Of a stretch of 5,509 nucleotides of DNA, positions 5,487 through 5,509 are shown in pieces. The stretch's first letter is position 1. Each line of letters opens with the position of its first letter. The position numbers were made by a program, and so were the translations under genes. The stretch comes from Candidatus Methanoperedentaceae archaeon (GTDB lineage Archaea > Halobacteriota > Methanosarcinia > Methanosarcinales > Methanoperedenaceae). Under the pieces are notes generated by a model. That model saw nothing but the letters and a program-made list of their open reading frames with translations. It was not told the DNA's origin and made no database searches. Location of the stretch: NCBI GenBank assembly GCA_014859785.1, contig JACUTP010000126.1:1-5509 (forward strand). The letters run 5' to 3'.

Positions 5487-5509
5487 ATGATACAAAATGA
5501 TAGAAGATT
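5487..5509 (+). CDS. Possible start of a divergent gene cut by the window edge
   Basis: An ATG at 5487 is preceded six bases earlier by GGGGT (5476-5480), which could serve as a weak ribosome binding site. The frame reads MIQNDRR and is still open at the window edge. A second ATG at 5497 in another frame is an alternative. Seven codons are too few to identify a product or even to be sure a gene exists. If real, it diverges from the duplicated kinase promoter. Confidence 0.25.

Overview
The window looks like part of a euryarchaeal chromosome. A group II chaperonin (thermosome) gene sits near the two archaea-specific coenzyme A genes, pantoate kinase and 4-phosphopantoate--beta-alanine ligase. 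Start signals are archaeal: TATA-like boxes, GGTGA- and AGGAGGT-type Shine-Dalgarno sequences, and T-tract terminators. The moderate GC content and protein character would suit a methanogen or methane oxidiser of the Methanosarcinales or Methanoperedenaceae type, but that placement is an inference from general resemblance.

Layout. Positions 1-107 hold a promoter and a strong ribosome binding site. A complete thermosome subunit gene follows at 108-1760 (+). The gap 1761-1848 carries two hairpins, the second followed by T-rich sequence. An unassigned P-loop protein lies at 1849-2991 (+). Its 3' end overlaps by 44 bp, tail to tail, the end of the minus-strand ligase gene (2948-3703). The ligase is preceded by and overlaps pantoate kinase (3700-4542, -); together they convert pantoate to 4'-phosphopantothenate. 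Further upstream on the same strand is a two-gene toxin-antitoxin-like module: DUF433 (4973-5197, -) and a DUF5615 PIN-like protein (4605-4976, -), with an ATGA overlap.

The most unusual part is how that module is embedded. The promoter and first 36 codons of pantoate kinase occur twice in direct orientation, at 4435-4582 and 5304-5452, about 86% identical and about 869 bp apart. The module lies exactly between them. The outer copy is a truncated kinase gene fused to foreign sequence containing three 9-bp ATCCTGTNN repeats, and it ends 13 bases before the DUF433 start codon. All 11 base differences in codons 7-36 are silent, so both copies look like descendants of functional genes. This may be a small cassette inserted at the kinase 5' end that regenerated the gene, or a duplication later invaded. 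In either case the captured promoter could now drive the module and read on into the CoA operon.

All genes from 5411 down to 2948 lie on the minus strand and could be co-transcribed. A possible divergent gene begins at the right edge (5487, +). No RNA gene, CRISPR array, transposase or integrase was seen.
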